A stretch of DNA of 64,000 nucleotides from Rhodovulum visakhapatnamense (GCF_004365965.1 NZ_SOEB01000022.1:1-64000); one strand, 5' to 3'; counted from the first letter of the stretch, positions 35,090 to 44,019 are shown. Notes: generated by a model not told the origin, from the sequence alone. Numbers and translations are program-made.

Positions 35090-36037
35090 ATGGCACACCT
35101 GACCGTTGTCCCGTCCGATCTCGCCGGTTTCGAGAAGCGCGCCGGTATCGCCGCGATGTGCATGGCCATGGCGTTGCTGCCTATCGGGGACGCGATCTCG
35201 AAAACCCTGACCGGGTTTACCACACCATTCGAAGTGACCGTCTGGCGCACACTGGTGCAGGCGGCTTTCTTCGTCCCGGTCGCGGTGATCCTTCGGCACC
35301 ATCTCAGCGGGTCACTTCTATCGGCTGCGTCGCTCGTCTCGGCCCTGCTCATTGTCACCGTGAGCCTGTCTCTGGTGACCGCCTTCGCATCGATGCCGAT
35401 CGCCACCGCGATTGCGATCTTCTTCGTGGAGCCACTGCTCCTGACGCTGTTGGCCGGTCCGTTCCTCGGCGAAGTTCCGGGCCCGCGCAGGTATGCCGCG
35501 GTCGGTGTCGGTCTGATCGGCGCCTTGGTCGTGATCCGGCCGAACTTCGTCGAGTTCGGGCCGGTTGTCCTGTTGCCAGTGCTGGCCGCGTTGGCCTATG
35601 CGCTCAACATGATCGTCATGCGGAAAGCGACGCGCGACCGGTCCGCGCTGACCTTCCAGTTCGGCGCCTCTCTGTCGGCCGGAGCCATCGTTCTGGTGGC
35701 GCATCTCTTGGCAAGCGCACTCGGGTTCGAGCGGACCGCCGTCTCCGGATTGCCGGGCTGGGTTCTCTGGATCGTTCTCGCGGCTGGTGCCCTTGCGATG
35801 GTTGCATTTCTCGCGATCACCTTCGCATTCAGCAAGGCGGAGGCAAGCCTGCTTGCGCCGTTCCAGTATCTGGAGATCGTCGGCGCGACCCTTGTGGGGT
35901 ACCTCGTCTTCTGCGAAATCCCGGATGGAATGACGCTGCTGGGCACGGCGATCATCCTGGGCTCCGGCGTCTATGTGTTTTATCGCGAGCGCCAGCGCGA
36001 AGTGGAGGCCGCCACATGCCAGCCGATTGAGCGATAG
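35090..36037 (+). CDS. EamA/DMT-family transporter
   Basis: Inner-membrane exporter or importer of the drug/metabolite transporter superfamily, 315 residues with ten hydrophobic helices in two EamA repeats. Typical features are ALLPIGDAISKTLTG and TPFEVTVWRTL in the first repeat, IATAIAIFFVEPLLLTLLAG at its end, and SKAEASLLAPFQYLEIVGATLVGY in the second. A preceding AGGAGG (35078-35083) supports the start. It converges on the GntR regulator at 36044; substrate unknown. Confidence 0.85.
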   Translation: MAHLTVVPSDLAGFEKRAGIAAMCMAMALLPIGDAISKTLTGFTTPFEVTVWRTLVQAAFFVPVAVILRHHLSGSLLSAASLVSALLIVTVSLSLVTAFASMPIATAIAIFFVEPLLLTLLAGPFLGEVPGPRRYAAVGVGLIGALVVIRPNFVEFGPVVLLPVLAALAYALNMIVMRKATRDRSALTFQFGASLSAGAIVLVAHLLASALGFERTAVSGLPGWVLWIVLAAGALAMVAFLAITFAFSKAEASLLAPFQYLEIVGATLVGYLVFCEIPDGMTLLGTAIILGSGVYVFYRERQREVEAATCQPIER

Positions 36038-36052
36038 GGGGCGTCACCCCCT
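36036..36052. terminator. GC hairpin between converging genes
   Basis: AGGGGG, five bases, CCCCCT at the meeting point of the EamA and GntR genes. It overlaps both stop regions and lacks a T-tract, so a bidirectional terminator is only a suggestion. Confidence 0.35.
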
Positions 36053-36739
36053 GTCGTCCGGCTGCTGCATCGCGCCCATGATGGTTCTCAGGTGGGCCCG
36101 CATTGCGGCTTCGGCGGCCTGCGGATCGCCCCGGCCAATTGCAGCGACGACATCGCCATGCTGATCGCTGTGCAGGCCGGCGAATTCCCTGACGCCGATC
36201 CGGCGGTAGGTCCGATCCCATTCCCTTTGCCAGGCGGCGCGACGCCGCGCGCTCGCAAGGTAGTCGAGAAACCCGCCGAGCAAGGGGTTTCCTGCGACTT
36301 CTGCCACGCCGCGATGGAACCCGGCATCGGCCGTCTCCGCCTCGGCCCGTCCAGAGGCGCCTCTTCCTTGCGCAACGAGGCCCTCGAGATAGGCCACGTC
36401 GGGCGCCGAGGCGCGTCTTGCGGCCTCTGCCGCGATTGGCGGTTCGATCATCAGCCGGGCCTGCATAAGCTGCTCAGGGGCGGTCGCACTCAGCAGGATT
36501 GTCTCCTTGACGGGGTGGCCAAGCGGCGCGGGTCCGCGGAACGTGCCCTTGCCGACCTTCCGCCAGATTTCGCCTTCCCGTTCCATCTCCAGCAATGCCG
36601 CGCGCACGGTCTGGCGACTGCACCCCAGAAGCCCCGCAAGAGCGCGTTCGGTCGGCAGGCGATCGCCGATGAGCGGCGCTTGCTCGTCTAGAAGCGCGCG
36701 CAATCGTTCCAATGCAATGGCTGGACTCGTTCTTGGCAT
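36044..36739 (-). CDS. FadR-subfamily GntR regulator
   Basis: Transcription factor of 231 residues. The N-terminal winged helix has GDRLPTERALAGLLGCSRQTVRAALLEMEREG in the usual order (split: PTERALAGLLGCSRQTV). The C-terminal FCD-like all-helical domain carries Asp and His positions for a metal/ligand site (AGFHRGVAEVAGNPLL, HSDQHGDVVAAI). It is divergent from the TauE-like permease at 36831, the most likely target, with 91 bases between the start codons. The ligand is unknown; sulfonates or C2-C4 acids are common in this group. Confidence 0.85.
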   Translation of the reverse strand: MPRTSPAIALERLRALLDEQAPLIGDRLPTERALAGLLGCSRQTVRAALLEMEREGEIWRKVGKGTFRGPAPLGHPVKETILLSATAPEQLMQARLMIEPPIAAEAARRASAPDVAYLEGLVAQGRGASGRAEAETADAGFHRGVAEVAGNPLLGGFLDYLASARRRAAWQREWDRTYRRIGVREFAGLHSDQHGDVVAAIGRGDPQAAEAAMRAHLRTIMGAMQQPDDRG

Positions 36740-36830
36740 TGGTCATGCGTCCAAGGTGATGCGTACCAATTTGCAGACCATTGCGGTTTCGCGCAAGAGC
36801 GGGTTGATGGTTCCCGGGCCGGAGGTTGCA

Positions 36831-37580
36831 ATGACCGTATACCTTGTCCTGATCCTCACGGGCCTTGCCGCGGGCGCGCTGAACGCCGTGGCCGGAGGAG
36901 GGACCTTTCTGTCCTTTCCGGCCCTTGTCTGGACCGGCGTGCCGCCGATCATGGCCAATGCGACCGCTACCCTTGCGGCCTTGCCCGGCTATCTCTGCAG
37001 CGCCTGGGCGTTCCGTGCGGACGTCCGTCGGGCGCGCAGCCTGCCTGTGCGTCTGGTTCTGCTTGTATCCGCATTGGGCGGAATCCTGGGCGCGGTTCTG
37101 CTGCTGGTGACGCCGAGCGCCGTCTTTTCAGGTGTGGTTCCGTGGCTGCTGGCCTTTGCCACCGCGGCCTTTGCCTTCGGCCCTCCGATCACGCGGCGCA
37201 TCGCCCGCATGGGAAAGGGCACGTTTGGACTGCCGCAGGCGGCTGCCGTGCTCTTGGCGGTCACGATCTATGGCGGCTATTTCAACGGCGGCGTCGGGAT
37301 CCTGCTTCTCGCAGCCTTCGGCCTGATCGGCCTTACCGACCTGAGGGAGATGAACGGGCTGAAGAACCTTGTCTCGTCCGTCCTCTCTGCGGTCTCCGTT
37401 ACGGTTTACATTGCTGCCGACCTGATCGCCTGGAAAGAAGCACTGGTTCTCGGCGCCGCATCGGCCATCGGTGGGTATATCGGCGCGGCGCTCTCGCGGC
37501 GCATCCACAATGTGAGGGCGCTCCGGGCCTTCATTGCACTGGTCGGCGCAAGCATGTCCCTCGTCTTTTTCCTGAGGTAA
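36831..37580 (+). CDS. TauE/SafE-family sulfite/organic anion permease
   Basis: Membrane permease of 249 residues and seven to eight helices. It has the TauE/SafE pattern in both halves: LAAGALNAVAGGGTFLSFPAL (N-terminal GGGTFL-type motif) and YGGYFNGGVGILLLAAFGL in the second. These families export sulfite, sulfoacetate or related anions. The ATG at 36831 with GGAGG five bases upstream is the clear start although the frame stays open upstream. Regulation by the divergent GntR gene is likely. Confidence 0.85.
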   Translation: MTVYLVLILTGLAAGALNAVAGGGTFLSFPALVWTGVPPIMANATATLAALPGYLCSAWAFRADVRRARSLPVRLVLLVSALGGILGAVLLLVTPSAVFSGVVPWLLAFATAAFAFGPPITRRIARMGKGTFGLPQAAAVLLAVTIYGGYFNGGVGILLLAAFGLIGLTDLREMNGLKNLVSSVLSAVSVTVYIAADLIAWKEALVLGAASAIGGYIGAALSRRIHNVRALRAFIALVGASMSLVFFLR

Positions 37581-37757
37581 GTCCTTGTTGCCCAACGGAA
37601 GGCTCGAACACCCCGATGCCGTGCTACGCCGATCGGCAGAAATTGGCCGACTTCCTGCGGTTGCGATCCCGACCGGACGACCCGGATTGACCAATCGCAA
37701 CCGAGCCACTAGCTTGCTGGGATGGTGGTCTGCAATGAGCATAATGTCTTTCGTCTG

Positions 37758-37829
37758 CTGAACCGCCGGTAACCCCGGGCGGTCAGGGTGCATTTTCGCC
37801 AGCGTACCCCCGGGGCTCCTCGACATCCT
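37758..37829 (+). promoter_or_regulatory. Conserved leader element, copy C
   Basis: CTGAACCGCC, GGTAA, CCCCGGGCGGTC, 24 bases, CCCCGGGGCT and ACATCC. The same 71-base spacing as copy A (27866-27937) with identical blocks at positions 1-10, 16-27, 52-60 and 66-71. It ends 39 bases before the ATG at 37869. Confidence 0.6.
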
Positions 37830-37868
37830 AATCCGGAACTGAACGAGTGACTCGTTCGAGGAGAAGCC

Positions 37869-38363
37869 ATGGTCATCGGTCCATTCGAAACCACGCGCAG
37901 AATCTCACAGAGCCCCCGTTGCGGCATGGTTGTACGACCTGCCGTCACGCTGACGCAGGCCGACCGGCATGAGCTTTCCAAGCTTGTTCGGCTTTGCGAC
38001 ACGGACGGAGAGATGCGATCGCTCTTCCTGCAGCATGTTCTGCGTCATAAAATGCAAAGCGCCGCCATTGTCCCCGGTGATGTGCCGAATGATGTGGCCG
38101 CCGCCGGGTCGCATGTCGTCTATTCTCTCGGTGCCGGGGTTTCCAAAACCGGGTTGCTCAGCCATCGGGCACGCGCAGGCGGGAGGTACGGGATCATTCC
38201 GGTGTCCTCGCTTCTTGGCGCGACGCTCCTGGGAATGCGTGCCGGCACCAGTGCGCCCCTCCTTCGGGACGACGGCTCAATCGTCACGCTCTTGCTGCTT
38301 GACGTCCGACATCCGGACGATGCCGCTTCGCCTGACACGCGCAATTTACTCTTTCAAGCTTGA
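37869..38363 (+). CDS. Divergent Rnk/GreA-fold protein (partner C)
   Basis: A 164-residue paralogue of the protein at 27356. The unusual N-terminal half includes TRRISQSPRCGMVV and the helix LTQADRHELSKLVRLCDTDG. The C-terminal half has the degenerate GreA-like fold: AAGSHVVYSLGAGVSKTG, IPVSSLLGATLLGMRAG, PLLRDDGSI and LLLLDVRHPDD. GAGGAG lies five bases before the ATG. It precedes the second Rnk copy by 14 bases and has the conserved leader upstream. The order partner-then-Rnk is the same as in the first module. Confidence 0.75.
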   Translation: MVIGPFETTRRISQSPRCGMVVRPAVTLTQADRHELSKLVRLCDTDGEMRSLFLQHVLRHKMQSAAIVPGDVPNDVAAAGSHVVYSLGAGVSKTGLLSHRARAGGRYGIIPVSSLLGATLLGMRAGTSAPLLRDDGSIVTLLLLDVRHPDDAASPDTRNLLFQA

Positions 38364-38377
38364 GGCAGGTAATCACC

Positions 38378-38809
38378 ATGAATATCCAGACTAAATCGAC
38401 GTCGCGCTCAAAGCTTCGCCCCAAAATCGTCATAAGTGAAAAAGACCTCGACCGGCTCGAAGCGTTGGCCGAGGGTGCGGCGAAGCGCAATCCGCAATTG
38501 TCCGACCGCCTTCTCGAGGAACTTGCGCGGGCGCGCATCATGCCTGCCGCCAAGTTTCCGGCGCATGTCGTGACGATCGGAAATCGCGTCACCTATCGCG
38601 ACGAACTGACCCGAGAGGAGAAAACGATCAGCCTCTCCTTTCCCGAGGACGCGGATATCGGTGCGGGCCGGGTTTCGGTCATGACCCCGCTTGGCGTGGC
38701 CCTGATCGGCCTGTCCGAAGGCGCCGCCTTCCACTGGGAGACGCGGGACGGCCATCGACGGACCCTGACGGTCCTGAAGGTCACATCAAGCGAACCGGAA
38801 AAGGCGTGA
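38378..38809 (+). CDS. rnk: Rnk/GreA-type regulator (copy C)
   Basis: A 143-residue paralogue of copy A. It has the short coiled coil IVISEKDLDRLEALAEGAAK, then the FKBP-like domain: TIGNRVTYRDELTREEKTIS, FPEDADIGAGRVSVMTPLG and ALIGLSEGAAFHWETRDG. The start ATG 38378 follows the partner's stop by 14 bases and is a better choice than the overlapping in-frame start at 38360. Both Rnk copies keep the conserved PEDADI and TP(I/L)GVALIGL, so both are probably functional. Role inferred from E. coli Rnk. Confidence 0.85.
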   Translation: MNIQTKSTSRSKLRPKIVISEKDLDRLEALAEGAAKRNPQLSDRLLEELARARIMPAAKFPAHVVTIGNRVTYRDELTREEKTISLSFPEDADIGAGRVSVMTPLGVALIGLSEGAAFHWETRDGHRRTLTVLKVTSSEPEKA

Positions 38810-39339
38810 TGGACGCATATTGGAGCCCTTAACTCTCCCTGCCCATCCCTGTGAACGGAGTAAGCCACAGAATTAAGTGACGGCATGTCGTCTTCCTCGG
38901 CATCCGTCGCCGGAAAGCTACCCGTGGAAATCTACGCCAGAGCCAAAGCGAGCGTTGCGCTTGAGACAAATGCCTCCAAAATGCGGGTCTGCTGGCGATC
39001 AAGGTATGAGATCGAAAGGCGCGAAGATTCTGCTCAACCGGCCGCGACCAGGGAGTGGAACTTTCGCATGCGGCGAATGGCCGGTCTGGTGAATCGCGCC
39101 GTAGCGCTCGAGGATGTGGCGAGGCTCCGGACTGTGGGCCAACCGGCCTTATGGCTTACTCCGCAGCACCCATTCTGTGACGGTCGCTATCTGCGCATTG
39201 CGCCCGTTCGGGCGCGACGCAGCGTTGGTCGATTGGGGCCCCGCGGTTGGCCGTGCCGCTTCGCCGGCCCCCCGTGCTATCATGGGTCACCAACGTCGGG
39301 TTGGTGTCGTGGTGGGCGTGGCGGATGGGAGGAACTGCC
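38810..39339. other. 530-base stretch without a supported gene
   Basis: Open frames here lack ribosome sites and family similarity. The stretch from about 39050 to 39200 looks like eroded coding DNA, but no family can be named. It separates the stress island from a recombinase gene, suggesting a recombination border. Confidence 0.35.
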
Positions 39340-39972
39340 ATGCCCACTGCCAACCTGCCTGCCATTCGCGCTTGCCGCCCCGCCTGGAACAAGGGCCGCG
39401 TCGTCGGGCAGAAACGTCCGCTGATGCCGAAACACGTCTGGGCCATTCGCGTGCGGCTGGAAATCGCCGAGAACCACCGCGACCTCGCGCTCTTCAACCT
39501 CGCCATAGACAGCAAGCTACGCGGCTGCGACTTGGTGAAACTGAAGGTGGCCGATGTCTACGCAGCCGGCCAGGTCAAGGAGCGCGCCTCGATCATCCAG
39601 AGCAAGACCCAGCGGCCGGTCCGGTTCGAGATCACCGAGGGCACGCGCAGGTCGCTCGCGCGCTGGATGGAGGAGCCCCTGATGGTCGGCTCCGAATACC
39701 TTTGGCCGGGGCGGTTCCACGAACGCCTCCACATTTCGACCCGCCAGTACGCCCGCCTCGTCCGGGAATGGGTTCAATCCATCGGCCTGGACCCGACCTC
39801 CTACGGCACGCATTCGATGCGCCGCACCAAGGTCGCCCAGATCTACCGGAAGACGGGCAACCTGAGAGCCGTGCAGTTGTTGCTCGGGCACACCAAGATG
39901 GACAGTACTGTCCGCTACCTCGGGGTCGAGCTCGAGGACGCGCTCGCGATCTCGGAAAGCGTCGAAATCTGA
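39340..39972 (+). CDS. Small tyrosine recombinase
   Basis: Site-specific recombinase of 210 residues, consisting almost only of the catalytic domain. The active-site pattern is visible: Arg in SKLRGCDLVKLKV, a Lys in QSKTQRPVRFEI, His-x-x-Arg in HSMRRTK, and His with the Tyr nucleophile in LLGHTKMDSTVRYLG. It lacks most of the N-terminal core-binding domain found in integrases. The ATG has GGGAGG upstream. Such short recombinases are scattered on alphaproteobacterial plasmids; its position beside IS-rich DNA fits. No attachment site was found. Confidence 0.85.
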   Translation: MPTANLPAIRACRPAWNKGRVVGQKRPLMPKHVWAIRVRLEIAENHRDLALFNLAIDSKLRGCDLVKLKVADVYAAGQVKERASIIQSKTQRPVRFEITEGTRRSLARWMEEPLMVGSEYLWPGRFHERLHISTRQYARLVREWVQSIGLDPTSYGTHSMRRTKVAQIYRKTGNLRAVQLLLGHTKMDSTVRYLGVELEDALAISESVEI

Positions 39973-40148
39973 AGGTGATGGGCCGCCTGCACAGCGGCCC
40001 AGCCCGGCCGATCATACACCGGCATCCCAAGGGCCGAAGCGCGACATTTCACTTGGTTTCTGATACGAGGTCCGGGGCCATCACTGAGATATCAATACTG
40101 GTCAGAAGCTCCCAATGCAGGTATCGTCAACCAAAACACGGGGCGAGC

Positions 40149-41144
40149 ATGGCACGCGGTGAACTGGTCAAAAAATTGCTTGCGAGCTATGGCCATGAGG
40201 AGGAATTCCGCGCGGTTGTCGAGCAAATTATCTCCGAAGAGGAGAAGAAGAACAACCGCGTGTTGGCGCGCAGTCTTCGAAAAACGGTGGAAAATATCGG
40301 TGCGGCCGCGCGACATGCCGGCGAACTTTCGCGCCTGGTTCCATTTCCGGATGAGGCTAATGACTTCATCCAGCGGGTAGAGCCGGCGCACGGCTCCCAG
40401 GATATTCTGCTCTCTACGGAGAACACTGAGCTCTTTCTCGGGCTGATCCGGGAATTCCGGCAGGCAGACCGGATCAGGCGTCACGGACTTCCCGTACGAT
40501 CCAAACTGCTGTTCTGCGGACCGCCGGGCACCGGTAAAACTCTGTGCGCCGAAGTCTTCGCCAATGAGCTCGGGCTTCCCTTCTTTCACGTCCGGCTCGA
40601 CAGTCTGATTTCCTCCTATCTGGGCGAAACGGCGACCAATATTCGCAAGACATTTGAATTCGCCCGCCGTCAGCCTTGTGTGCTGTTCTTCGATGAGTTC
40701 GATGCCATTGCCCGCTCCCGCGAAGAGGCCGGTGAACACAGCGAGCTCCGCCGTGTGGTCAACAGCCTGCTGATCTTCATCGAACAGATTCAGCCGGGCG
40801 GATTTCTGATCGCGGCGACCAATCTAGACGGGCATCTCGATCCGGCAGTGTGGCGGCGGTTTGATGAAATCGTCTGGTTCGATGCGCCGGATGCGGCGAT
40901 GGTACGCAAATACTTGATTCATGCTTTCCGCAATGTCCGGGCATCCTTCGATCCGGCCGGTTATGCGGATCAGCTTCTGGGGTATTCCTATGCGGACCTT
41001 GAACGGGTCTGCGTCCAGGCAATGAAGCTGTCGGTCCTCGGCGGCAGCAAGGCTGTTTCGGACAAGGATTTCCGTGAAGCGATGCGGGATGCGAGGCGAC
41101 GGTTGACACGCAAACAGAAGCTGGAAGCGCAGGCCGGGGAGTAA
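40149..41144 (+). CDS. AAA+ ATPase of the AAA / S8-protease pair
   Basis: A 331-residue ATPase. An N-terminal helical region is followed by an AAA module: Walker A GPPGTGKT (about 123-130), Walker B VLFFDEFDAIARS (about 177-184), sensor region IAATNLDGHLD and an arginine finger in PAVWRRFDEI. The C-terminal lid has GYSYADLERVCVQAM. Genes of this type usually stand directly before a subtilisin-like S8 peptidase, and the next reading frame here does begin like one. The ATPase probably unfolds or loads substrates for that protease (inference); the protease is now cut off after about 30 codons. Confidence 0.8.
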   Translation: MARGELVKKLLASYGHEEEFRAVVEQIISEEEKKNNRVLARSLRKTVENIGAAARHAGELSRLVPFPDEANDFIQRVEPAHGSQDILLSTENTELFLGLIREFRQADRIRRHGLPVRSKLLFCGPPGTGKTLCAEVFANELGLPFFHVRLDSLISSYLGETATNIRKTFEFARRQPCVLFFDEFDAIARSREEAGEHSELRRVVNSLLIFIEQIQPGGFLIAATNLDGHLDPAVWRRFDEIVWFDAPDAAMVRKYLIHAFRNVRASFDPAGYADQLLGYSYADLERVCVQAMKLSVLGGSKAVSDKDFREAMRDARRRLTRKQKLEAQAGE

Positions 41145-41147
41145 GCC

Positions 41148-41240
41148 GTGCCGCGTCATCAGCATTTGCCGCTCCTGCGGCTGCCCGAGACGATGGAACG
41201 GCGGAAAACCGGCTTTCCCGGCCCTGCGCCAACGCGCGAC
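41148..41240 (+). pseudogene. S8-family peptidase, N-terminal stub
   Basis: The GTG at 41148, three bases after the ATPase stop, starts PRHQHLPLLRLPETMERRK followed by GFPGPAPTRD. This agrees with the N-terminus of S8 peptidases that partner AAA ATPases (HLPLxR ... ERRKxxGFGxPPxRD). The match ends where IS66 tnpB sequence begins, near 41235. The catalytic Asp/His/Ser region is entirely missing and not found elsewhere in the window. Confidence 0.65.
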
Positions 41241-41392
41241 GGCGGCTATCCGCAGCCCAGCTCGGCTATCTCCTGGAGGGGATCGACTGGCGCAATCCGC
41301 GCTGGACGCAACGCCCTGCAAAGGCAGGCTAAATTGGCTTCTCCGGCCTTATTTTTATGGGCTTTCCGATGCCTGCATGGTAGGTCTCGGCC

Positions 41393-43013
41393 ATGCCAGA
41401 TGCCGCTTCCGAGATCGCCAGATTGCGCGCCGCGCTTGCGGCCTCGGAGGCCCGTGCCGAGGCCGCAGAAAGCGAGCTGGCGCAGACCCGGGCGGTGGTC
41501 TCGACCTCGGAAGAGATGATCAAGCATCTCCGGCTCGAGATCGCCAAGCTCCGGCGCGAGCAATATGGCCACAGCTCCGAGCGCCGCGCCCGCCTGATCG
41601 ACCAGATGGAATTGCAGCTTGAGGAACTCGAGGCCGCAGCCACTGAAGACGAGATCGCCGCCGAGAAGGTAGTGAAGACCACGTCCGTCGCGGGGTTCGA
41701 GCGTCGCCGCCCGGCCCGCAAACCCTTCCCGGAGCATCTGCCGCGCGAGCGCGTGGTGATTTCGGCGCCCACGCCCTGTTCCTGCTGTGGCTCGGATCGC
41801 ATCGTGAAGATGGGCGAGGATATCACCGAGACGCTCGAGGTCATTCCCCGGCAGTGGAAGGTGATCCAGACGATCCGCGAGAAGTTCACCTGCCGGGCAT
41901 GCGAGAAGATCAGCCAGCCGCCAGCGCCGTTCCATCCCACACCCCGTGGCTGGGCTGGGCCCAACCTGCTTGATCCTGTTCGAGAAGTTCGGCCAGCATC
42001 AGCCGCTGAATAGGCAAGTCGAGCGCTACGCCAAGGAAGGTGTCGAGGTCAGCCTGTCCACCCTGGCTGACCAGGTCGGCGCCTGCACCGTGGCGCTGGA
42101 GCCGATCCATGCGCTGATCAGGGCCCATGTCCTGGCCGTCGAGCGGCTGCATGGCGACGACACCACGGTGCCGCTCTTGGCCCGGGGCGGTACGAAGACC
42201 GCGCGGCTCTGGACCTATGTCCGCGACGACCGGCCTTTCGCGGGCGGTGCACCGCCGGCCGCGCTGTTCTACTTCTCGCGCGATCGGGAGATGGCTCACC
42301 CGAACCGACATCTCGCCGGGCAGCGGGGCATCCTTCAAGCCGATGCCTATGGCGGTTACAACGACCTCTATCGCGGCGACCGTGATCCCGGTCCGGCCGG
42401 AAGCGCGCTCTGCTGGAGCCATGCCCGGCGGAAGTTCTTCGAGCTTGCCGACATCAAGGGCAATGTCCGCAAGGGCAAGTCCGCCTACGATATATCTCCT
42501 GTCGCACTGGAGGCGGTGGCGAGGATCGACGCGATCTTCGACATCGAACGCCAGATCAACGGCCTTGATGCCACGTTCCGGCTCGAGGCCAGGCACCGGT
42601 TGTCCTGTCCCTTGGTTGAGGCATTGCACGCTTGGCTGTGCGCCGAGCAGGGCACGATGTCGAAGCACAATCCTGTCGCCAAGGCGATCAATTACATGTT
42701 CAAGAAAGACCGATGGGAGGCCTTCACGCGCTTCCTCGAGGATGGGCGGGTCTGCTTGACGAACAACGCGGCCGAGAGAGCACTCCGCGGTGTGGCCCTT
42801 GGCCGAAAGTCATGGCTCTTCGCCGGCTCCGAGCGCGGCGGTGACCGCGCCGCCTTCATGTATTCGCTGATCGTCACCGCGAAGATGAACGATGTCGATC
42901 CTCAGGCCTGGCTCGGTGACGTCCTCGCCCGGCTGCCTGGCACGACAGCCTCCCGGGTGCCGGATCTCCTGCCTTGGAATTGGTCCCCGACACGGCAAAG
43001 GATCGCCGCATGA
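41393..43013 (+). pseudogene. tnpC: IS66 transposase TnpC, frameshifted
   Basis: Two frames together make a full TnpC. The first (41393 to about 41970) has the coiled-coil and zinc part (CSCCGSDRIVKMG, FTCRACEKISQPP). The second (about 41970-43013) has the DDE part (ILFEKFGQHQPLNRQ, HGDDTTVPLLA, LQADAYGGYNDLY, LTNNAAERALR). Between NLL and ILFEK, family members read NLLAMILFEK; here about five bases are missing, which shifts the frame. No slippery sequence is present, so this is a true mutation. Confidence 0.8.
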
Positions 43014-43589
43014 CCCTGATCGCCCGCCTCCGGGTCATCCTGAACGACGTCGAGCCAATGCCGATGCGCCACATCGAGGTGCCGCTGAAGATCAGGCTCG
43101 ACCGGCTGCATGAGGTCATCCAAGCGGCCATGGGCTGGACCGACACCCATCTCTACGAGTTCCAGTTGGGGCATGCCCGACCCGGACGGGTTCTACGACA
43201 GCCCCATGGACGCGAAGAAAATGACCTTGGAAAAGCTGCTCGACCAGACCGCCACCAGGACGATCCAGTATGTCTACGACTTCGGTGATGACTGGGACCA
43301 CAGCATCCGGATCGAGCGGGTGGGCGAGGCCACCCAGGGCGTGACCTATCCGCGGCTTCTGAAGGCCGCAGGGGCCTGTCCACCGGAGGGCGTCGGCGGC
43401 GCCTGGGGCTACGAAGAGTTCCTCGAAGCCCTCGCCGATCCCGATCATGAGCAGCACGAGGACATGGTCCACTGGTCGGGCGGAAACTTCGACGCTGAGG
43501 ATACCGGGGCCGACACCATCATCGAACGCTTCGAGCGGCTTGCGAAAAAATGGGCCCCGCGGCGTCGCAAACCCAAGGCTACGATCTAA
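43010..43589 (+). pseudogene. pRiA4b ORF-3-like passenger, frameshifted
   Basis: The ATG overlaps the TnpC stop (ATGA). The first frame gives RLRVILNDVEPMPMRHIEVP and TDTHLYEFQLG, then the sense frame moves near 43170 to MPDPDGFYDSPMDAKKM, YVYDFGDDWDHSI and GGAWGYEEFLEAL. This is the pattern of plasmid pRiA4b ORF-3 proteins, often found within or beside IS66 elements. Function unknown. A small deletion near 43170 has broken it. Confidence 0.75.
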
Positions 43590-43604
43590 GAGACGCCAGC
43601 GACC

Positions 43605-43934
43605 GTGGCCTACGCCGGATGGTTACCCCTCATCGCGCTCGTCGTCTTGGTGTTTCTCGCCCAGACCGATGCCTCCGTCGGTACTGGCGGCATCGATACG
43701 GCGCGCGCTGCTCCGGGAACTGTTGTGGGCAAGCCCTCCGCACCTGGCACCGCATCGCGCATCGGTCTTGCCTCGCGCGACGTGCGGGTCGTCGACGGGG
43801 ACACGATCCGGGTTCCGGGCGACAGCTGGCGGATTCGCCTCGTCGGCTTCAACACGCCAGAGGTGTTTTCGCCACGTTGCGAGCGCGAGCGGCAGCTCAG
43901 CACGCGTGCCACAGTGCGCCCGAAGGAGATGCTG
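43605..43934 (+). pseudogene. Thermonuclease-like protein, C-terminally truncated
   Basis: An N-terminal hydrophobic anchor (WLPLIALVVLVFLAQTD) and linker lead into the staphylococcal-nuclease fold start: VRVVDGDTIRV, RIRLVGFNTPEVF, then CERERQLSTRATVRPKEML. The match stops near 43934. The later Arg/Glu catalytic residues are missing, so nuclease activity is not expected. The start is a GTG 15 bases after the passenger gene. Confidence 0.65.
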
Positions 43935-44019
43935 AACCAAGCCCGAGCGTATTGAGTTCAAACATCACCTTGACACGTAACGATGCCGTCAGTAAAGGTA
44001 ACCATCCCATCAACAGAGC

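Larger units (their letters stand above)
41236..43600 (+). mobile_element. Decayed IS66-family element with a passenger gene
   Basis: Contains the end of TnpB (41236-41332; AAQLGYLLEGIDWRNP), a frameshifted TnpC and a pRiA4b ORF-3-like passenger. The left end and most of tnpA/tnpB are missing, so it is a fragment. The right end was not recognised. It inserted into, or replaced, the S8 peptidase gene. Confidence 0.7.

Noticed and set aside
39114-40148. 345 codons open upstream of the AAA ATPase
   Set aside because: This part overlaps the tyrosine recombinase in another frame and has no family similarity; the ATPase domain starts naturally at ATG 40149.
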